This document shows positions 59,675-64,000 of a stretch of 64,000 nt of DNA, in pieces. The stretch lies in assembly GCA_002842495.1 (NCBI GenBank), contig PHDB01000003.1, forward strand, positions 95,267 to 159,266, in the 5' to 3' direction. How positions within the stretch are numbered: position 1 is the first letter of the stretch; every line of letters starts with the position of its first letter. This stretch comes from Bacteroidetes bacterium HGW-Bacteroidetes-6. GTDB lineage: Bacteria; Bacteroidota; Bacteroidia; Bacteroidales; DTU049. A program made the position numbers and the translations under genes. The notes below the pieces were generated by a model that was not told the origin of the DNA, made no database searches, and was given only the letters and a program-made list of their open reading frames with translations.

Positions 59675-61402
59675 ATGCTCCGCATCACTATTATTCTTCT
59701 GTTTCTGAGCATCGCTCCGGCGTTTGCCTGTACAAACCTGATTGTCACTAAAAGTGCATCAAAAGATGGCTCGGTAATGATTACCTATGCAGCCGATTCG
59801 CATCGTCGCTACGGTTACTTGTTTTATCATCCGGCTGCCGACCATAAACCCGGCGATATGGTTGACCTGATTCATTACGAGAATGGTAAATGGCTGGGGC
59901 AAATCCCCGAAGTAGCGCACACCTACAATGTTGTGGGTTTGATGAACGAACATCAGGTAGCCATTGGCGAAACCACTTTTGGCGGACTCGACAGCCTGCA
60001 AAACCAACCCGGCGCTCTACCCGATTATGGTTCGCTGATGAAACTGGCTCTGCAACGTGCCAAAACTGCCCGAGAGGCCATTCAGGTTATTGCCGAACTC
60101 GTCGAAAAATATGGTTATGCCAGCAGTGGCGAATCGTTCTCGATCAGCGATAAAAACGAAGCCTGGATCATGGAAATTATAGGCAAGGGCAAATACGAAA
60201 AAGGCGCTGTGTGGGTTGCCATGCGCATTCCCGACGGTTATGTTTCGGGGCATGCCAATCAAGCTCGTATTACTACTTTCGCTTTTCAGAAAAAGAACGA
60301 CTGGAGCAACTTAAAACAAGAAGTTTATCACAGTCCCGATGTGATTTCGTTTGCCAAAGCACATGGATTTTACAAAGGCACCGATGCTACCTTCAGTTTT
60401 TCGGACGTTTACAATCCAATCAATTTCGGTGGAGCCCGTTTTTGCGATGCACGTGTATGGAGTTTTTTCCGTTCAATAAATTCCGAAATTCGCAACAACA
60501 TTAGCTATACCAACTATGCTCTTGGCAATATTGTCTATGGAAGTACTTTCGCCGATGGAACTGCAAATCCGAACTCATTTGCCTCAAATCGCTTACCTCT
60601 TTGGATAAAAGCTGATGCGCCAATCGATATTCAGCAAGTGATGGCTGCCATGCGCAACCATTTCGAGGATACTCCTCTCGACATGCGCGACGGAATTGGA
60701 GCCGGACCATGGCATTGTCCTTATCGCTGGCGCCCAATGACATTTGAAATTGACAGCGTGAATTATATTCACGAACGCGCTATAGCTACGCAGCAAACCG
60801 GCTATAGCTTTGTAGCGCAAAGTCGTTCGTGGCTCGACGATTTGGTGGGCGGTATTTTTTGGTTTGGTGTTGACGATGCCGACGCATGCGTATATGCTCC
60901 CATGTACACCAGCATTTCAAAAATTCCATCTTCGTATGCTTTCGAAACCGGTTCTATGATCGAGTGGAACGACAGCAGCGCTTTTTGGGCATTCAACATG
61001 GTGACCAACTGGTGCTATACACGCTACGACCTTATTCATCCTGAAGTAGAAAAATATCAGAGCGAGCTGGAAAATGGTTTCTTGAAAAAGGTGTCCGAAA
61101 TTGATGCTGCAGCAGTGGAATTGCTAAAAACCGACCGCAGCAAAGCGCAGCAATATCTCACCAATTACAGTGTTACTACAGGTAATCAACTCGTTCAGGA
61201 TTGGAAAGCGTTTTTTCAATATCTTTTCATGAAATACATGGACGGCAACATGAAAGAATCGGCCGACCGAAAACTGCTCGACAATGGAAACGACAAAGGC
61301 ATTCCGAAAAAAGTGACTCATCCCGGCTACAGCGAAGAATGGCTGCGTCTGATGATGATGAATACCGGTTTCAGATATCTCGCGCCTGAAGGCGAGCATT
61401 AA
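59675..61402 (+). CDS. C69/U34 family dipeptidase, exported
   Basis: A 575-aa N-terminal nucleophile hydrolase. After a signal peptide (MLRITIILLFLSIAPAFA) cleavage exposes Cys19 in ACTNLIVTKSAS, the usual catalytic residue. ADSHRRYGYLF, the GETTFGG block, SGESFSISDKNEAWIMEI and DFWFG-like WLDDLVGGIFWFGVDDA match the family. The signal sequence directly before the nucleophile means maturation and export are joined, as in many Bacteroidota homologues. A periplasmic or surface di/tripeptidase is expected. A thioredoxin-like gene follows after ten bases and may be co-transcribed. Confidence 0.9.
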   Translation: MLRITIILLFLSIAPAFACTNLIVTKSASKDGSVMITYAADSHRRYGYLFYHPAADHKPGDMVDLIHYENGKWLGQIPEVAHTYNVVGLMNEHQVAIGETTFGGLDSLQNQPGALPDYGSLMKLALQRAKTAREAIQVIAELVEKYGYASSGESFSISDKNEAWIMEIIGKGKYEKGAVWVAMRIPDGYVSGHANQARITTFAFQKKNDWSNLKQEVYHSPDVISFAKAHGFYKGTDATFSFSDVYNPINFGGARFCDARVWSFFRSINSEIRNNISYTNYALGNIVYGSTFADGTANPNSFASNRLPLWIKADAPIDIQQVMAAMRNHFEDTPLDMRDGIGAGPWHCPYRWRPMTFEIDSVNYIHERAIATQQTGYSFVAQSRSWLDDLVGGIFWFGVDDADACVYAPMYTSISKIPSSYAFETGSMIEWNDSSAFWAFNMVTNWCYTRYDLIHPEVEKYQSELENGFLKKVSEIDAAAVELLKTDRSKAQQYLTNYSVTTGNQLVQDWKAFFQYLFMKYMDGNMKESADRKLLDNGNDKGIPKKVTHPGYSEEWLRLMMMNTGFRYLAPEGEH

Positions 61403-61412
61403 TTTTTACACC

Positions 61413-61742
61413 ATGGATTGGTTTCAAGGAAGTCCGCAGGAATTGGAAGATGCCGTTAGTGGCAGCCCCATTTCGGCATTTTATATCTCAACCGAGAATT
61501 GCAACGTATGCAACTCGTTGCGACCCAAAATTGTTGAATTTTTCTCTGAGAAATTCCCCGATGTGCATCTAACTATTTTCAGGAGCGAGCTTTACCCTCG
61601 TTGGTCGGCACAGAATTCGATTTTTACGGCACCAGTGTTACTGATTTTCGCCGACGGAAAAGAAGCAATGCGCTTTGGACGTTCGATTTCGTTTTCCGAA
61701 TTGGAAGAAAAGCTTGACCGATTACAGGAGTTGATGGGATAA
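61413..61742 (+). CDS. Thioredoxin-like protein
   Basis: A 109-aa cytoplasmic protein with thioredoxin fold: FYISTENCNVCNSLRPKI holds the active-site CNVC (not the usual CGPC), and TAPVLLIFADGKE supplies the cis-proline (AP). The redox-site sequence and the short length suggest a thiol reductase or redox sensor with a specialised partner rather than general thioredoxin. No signal peptide despite following an exported peptidase gene by ten bases. The gene after it is convergent, seven bases away. Confidence 0.88.
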   Translation: MDWFQGSPQELEDAVSGSPISAFYISTENCNVCNSLRPKIVEFFSEKFPDVHLTIFRSELYPRWSAQNSIFTAPVLLIFADGKEAMRFGRSISFSELEEKLDRLQELMG

Positions 61743-61748
61743 TTCCGA

Positions 61749-62216
61749 TCAAACACTTTTTACTTCGATACCAACAATCCGATAACCCCACACAATCTCG
61801 CGGGCCATATACATGCTGCCTGTAAGCACCGAAAGCATCCCTAAAAGGAATCCACCCAAAGCAACCTGATTGAGGTCGGTTTCGAGCGCAAAATCAAGTC
61901 CGATAAGCACCGACGTGAGTATAAAAAGTGCAACTGCCACGGTATAAGCCAGTACGGCATTGCGTACAAAATGAATGCGTCTGTAAAACAACTGTAACTG
62001 TTCTTCGATATTCCGACCCCGGTCGAGTTCAGCTGGACTTAGTGTTGTTGACGTTTCTGAAAATTTCAGTTTTCTTTTTTCCTCGTCGAGAATCCGGATT
62101 CGGCTTACGACAAGAGAATATTTATTATTGGTTCCCAGTAAAAGCAGTCCGCATGCTGAAATCATAATTCCGGGAGCCAGCATCGACTGAATAAGTTCAA
62201 CAGCAGTGTAATTCAT
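61749..62216 (-). CDS. DUF2721 membrane protein
   Basis: A 155-aa protein with three hydrophobic helices (ELIQSMLAPGIMISACGLLLLG, ~8-29; NAVLAYTVAVALFILTSVLIGLDF, ~86-109; GFLLGMLSVLTGSMYMA, ~122-138). The polar loop (LVVSRIRILDEEKRKL) and FYRRIHFVRNAV are diagnostic of DUF2721. Function unknown. Its -7 box TAATTTTG ends four bases before the ATG, so the transcript may begin at the start codon. Convergent with the thioredoxin-like gene; divergent from the 62351 gene. Confidence 0.88.
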   Translation of the reverse strand: MNYTAVELIQSMLAPGIMISACGLLLLGTNNKYSLVVSRIRILDEEKRKLKFSETSTTLSPAELDRGRNIEEQLQLFYRRIHFVRNAVLAYTVAVALFILTSVLIGLDFALETDLNQVALGGFLLGMLSVLTGSMYMAREIVWGYRIVGIEVKSV

Positions 62217-62220
62217 ACTG

Positions 62221-62228
62221 CAAAATTA
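62221..62228 (-). promoter_or_regulatory. -7 box (TAATTTTG) of the DUF2721 gene
   Basis: Full TAnnTTTG match on the minus strand with only four bases to the ATG, implying a leaderless mRNA. A TTTG lies 16 bases upstream. Confidence 0.5.
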
Positions 62229-62350
62229 CAACAACCAGGAACAGCAAAAAGAAAAATCAGGAAATTTCACCCATAAAAATTCGGTTCTCACCATTTTTTT
62301 AACATTCTCATCTGTAGTTTTACTTATCTTTACCCACAAAATTTACCATT

Positions 62351-63007
62351 ATGTCCGATTTATTACAGGAATACAAAGAGTATTACGCGGTACGAGCCCA
62401 ACGCTATGCCAACAATGAGAATTACCACAACTCATATGAAGCCGAAAAAAAATTGAGTGATGCCATGCAAAGCTGCAATCAGCTTGAAGAATTCAAACAG
62501 AAAATGGGCAATCTCAATCAGCTTTGTGCTGTTGCATTGGTGAAAGATCAGAATCTGATGGAAAATGCGTTCTTCAACGAATACAAAGAAATTGTACGGG
62601 CAGCCGTTTCGGAACGCATTTTGGGAAAGGTCGATCAGTACGAAGAGGTGATGGATCTCATTAAAATGACCAACGAAGAGGAAACCCGAGGCATGCGTGA
62701 AATTTCGTGCGATGAGGCCAACCGTATTTTTCATCACCTTTGGAAAATGCTCGACCTGTACGAGGTATATTCAATGGCTGTTGTACCTTCGAGCTATCAA
62801 AGCAAAATGCAGGAAGGGGCTCAGGAATACAAAAGCTCAATAACAAAGGGGGTTGAATCGACTCATGAGCAAATGGTACATTGGGATCCGAATTTCAAAC
62901 TCAATCCGGATATTGTAACCGAGCATCGTCATCGCCGATTATTACCGTTCAAAGATGAGCACATTGCCGAGCAATTGCAGAAATTCAAACAAATTATCAA
63001 CCTTTAA
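62351..63007 (+). CDS. Hypothetical cytoplasmic protein, first of an unknown pair
   Basis: I do not recognise it. The 218-aa product is soluble, acidic and almost wholly helical (LLQEYKEYYAVRAQRYANNENYH, EKKLSDAMQSCNQLEEFKQKMGN), with a WKMLDLYEVYSMAVVPSSYQSKM centre and a basic segment EHRHRRLLPFKDEHIAEQL near the end. No signal peptide, membrane segment, nucleotide-binding or catalytic motif is evident. The next gene starts 12 bases after its stop in the same direction and shares the helical character, so the two likely act together. Confidence 0.75.
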   Translation: MSDLLQEYKEYYAVRAQRYANNENYHNSYEAEKKLSDAMQSCNQLEEFKQKMGNLNQLCAVALVKDQNLMENAFFNEYKEIVRAAVSERILGKVDQYEEVMDLIKMTNEEETRGMREISCDEANRIFHHLWKMLDLYEVYSMAVVPSSYQSKMQEGAQEYKSSITKGVESTHEQMVHWDPNFKLNPDIVTEHRHRRLLPFKDEHIAEQLQKFKQIINL

Positions 63008-63019
63008 TACATACTGGTT

Positions 63020-64000
63020 ATGCCATTAGATCCAATGATGACCGATGCCCTGCTGGGTACATTCAGAAATATGCTTCAGGAATGCCGCGATAAAAACCTG
63101 AGTGGTGAGCATTTCGACAATATGAGCAAACATGTTGCACGTCTCGAAGAGCTTGCACAAATCAACGACGACATGAATGCTTTCAATGGAACTGTAATGC
63201 AGGAGGACCTGTATATTAAAATCAGCGATTGCTACAGTCGTTTGTTAAGCAATCAAGCCATGGCCAATCAGGAAGAAAAAGGATACGACGACTCTACTCT
63301 GCTCAAACAATCGGTCGATGCATTGCGCGATGCAGTGAAGCGACTTATAGAATCGAAAGAGAACGCGCTTCAGGAAAATAAAAACTACGACCCGAAAGAA
63401 GCATACCGCAAAGCCATGGAATTCGCCGAGCGAAACGAAAGCAAAAACGGCATGCTTTCTAAAGAGGATGCTAAAAAATATGGTGGCGGATACAAGCAGA
63501 TGACAGCTGAAGGCGAAAAGAGCATTGATGAAACATTAAAAAAAACACCCAATGCTTTCGATAACTCGGCCGAGATAGAGGTACTCATGAAAAATGAGTT
63601 GCTTATCAAGCCCATTGAAGCGTTGATTGCTTTGGGCGAAGAACCCGGAATGACTTTACCTCGATTTTTACGTTTGCAAATCGAAAGAGGTATGGACAAA
63701 GCCATGGAAGGCTCTGTTGTAATTCGTGAAGGTTTGCTTTTTAGTTACAACAGCTACAAAGCAATGGCTGTTAGCCCACACCACAACGAACGCGAACGTC
63801 AAATCCTTGAATCGTTCGACAGCATTGCAGCCAAGTCGGCGTTTGGTGTCCCAAATTCGCACGAACTCATGTATGCACGAAAAAGAATCGAATTCTACTT
63901 CGAACCACTTATTATTGAATGGGACACCATAAAAGACCGATGGGAAGACATTGTATACGACCTGTATCTATGGAGTCTGTCGTATTGTCCGTTTGCACCT
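63020..64000 (+). CDS. Hypothetical helical protein, second of the pair (3' end beyond window)
   Basis: At least 327 codons from ATG 63020 (MPLDPMMTDALLGTFRNML) run open to the window edge. The visible part is soluble and helical, with DSTLLKQSVDALRDAVKRLIES, a GMLSKEDAKKYGGGYKQM loop, and a patch EIEVLMKNELLIKPIEALIALG, then LPRFLRLQIERGMDK. It is followed by a Trp/Tyr-rich stretch. No known domain is evident to me. Twelve bases separate it from the 62351 gene; codon use is like the rest of the window, which argues against recent transfer. Confidence 0.75.
   Translation, partial: MPLDPMMTDALLGTFRNMLQECRDKNLSGEHFDNMSKHVARLEELAQINDDMNAFNGTVMQEDLYIKISDCYSRLLSNQAMANQEEKGYDDSTLLKQSVDALRDAVKRLIESKENALQENKNYDPKEAYRKAMEFAERNESKNGMLSKEDAKKYGGGYKQMTAEGEKSIDETLKKTPNAFDNSAEIEVLMKNELLIKPIEALIALGEEPGMTLPRFLRLQIERGMDKAMEGSVVIREGLLFSYNSYKAMAVSPHHNERERQILESFDSIAAKSAFGVPNSHELMYARKRIEFYFEPLIIEWDTIKDRWEDIVYDLYLWSLSYCPFAP

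Noticed and set aside
1..64000. CRISPR arrays, insertion sequences with transposase, prophage
   Set aside because: No regularly spaced ~30-bp repeats, no transposase or integrase frame, and no structural phage genes were seen. The tandem repeats at 49248 and 51200 have no spacers.

Overview
The window is a chromosomal segment of a Bacteroidota bacterium, most likely order Bacteroidales or Marinilabiliales. I see no plasmid, phage, CRISPR array or transposase. The assignment rests on several independent signs. Promoters follow the TTTG-N19-TAnnTTTG pattern of the Bacteroidota primary sigma factor, with perfect examples at 7525-7555 and 57175-57205. Start codons lack Shine-Dalgarno sequences. 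The sigma-70 gene is the short (288 aa) form without region 1.1. Two secreted proteins end in type IX secretion sorting domains. Rho carries a long charged insertion, a glsA-glsB glycine-lipid pair is present, and many lineage-restricted families occur (DUF4837, DUF6150, DUF2461, PorT-like barrels). MurE has the DNPR motif and dapF is present, so the peptidoglycan is of the meso-diaminopimelate type.

Layout. 1-4424 (mostly minus): 5' part of rho, rimO-ftsY, and a small exported protein. 4527-12351: gcvP, a T9SS cargo protein, a coiled-coil protein plus zapA, a 6S-like RNA, rny, and a PrsW-type membrane protease. 12305-14757 (minus): glsA-glsB-engB. 14936-30279: the complete dcw cluster mraZ-rsmH-ftsL-ftsI-murE-mraY-murD-ftsW-murG-murC-ftsQ-ftsA-ftsZ, headed by three MraZ boxes. 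30405-31345: ferritin and a DYKSDA-repeat protein. 31355-36916 (minus): a kinase-deaminase fusion, a flippase, psiE-like, rpoD and an HtrA protease. 37082-42829: an anchored unknown, dapF, an acetyltransferase, mltG, an mltD-like transglycosylase and a DUF4837 lipoprotein. 42969-45460 (minus): a TonB-C protein, an S4 protein, a MITE-like palindromic element, superoxide dismutase and an outer-membrane barrel. 45636-49157: a lipoprotein, a T9SS esterase and an unknown secreted protein. 49324-51201: an ABC-F ATPase bracketed by short tandem repeats. 51200-51703: a repeat-rich gap. 51692-55109 (minus): a tightly overlapped three-gene operon encoding a decarboxylase-fold protein, a GNAT and a radical SAM/SPASM protein. 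55420-64000: DUF2461, a membrane LytTR regulator with a likely operator in front of a nitronate monooxygenase, a yeast-type cytosine deaminase, a PNPOx-like protein, a C69 peptidase, a thioredoxin-like protein, DUF2721, and an uncharacterised gene pair cut by the window edge.

How genes work together. Most of the middle of the window serves the cell envelope: precursor synthesis (murC-G, mraY, dapF), septal assembly (ftsZ, ftsA, ftsQ, ftsL, ftsW, ftsI, zapA), glycan turnover (mltG, the LysM transglycosylase), membrane lipids (glsA/glsB), protein targeting (ftsY) and quality control (HtrA).

The best candidate for an undescribed system is the 51692-55109 operon. Its first gene keeps the fold of PLP type III decarboxylases but has Met where the PLP-binding Lys should be. 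It is translationally coupled, through 4-base stop/start overlaps, to an acetyltransferase and a SPASM-type radical enzyme. Other points of interest are a family of palindromic repeats with compensated stems (one of which supplies the last codons of the radical SAM gene), a 21-bp-phased direct repeat between a LytTR regulator and a nitronate monooxygenase, a kinase-dCMP deaminase fusion, and several probable leaderless mRNAs.
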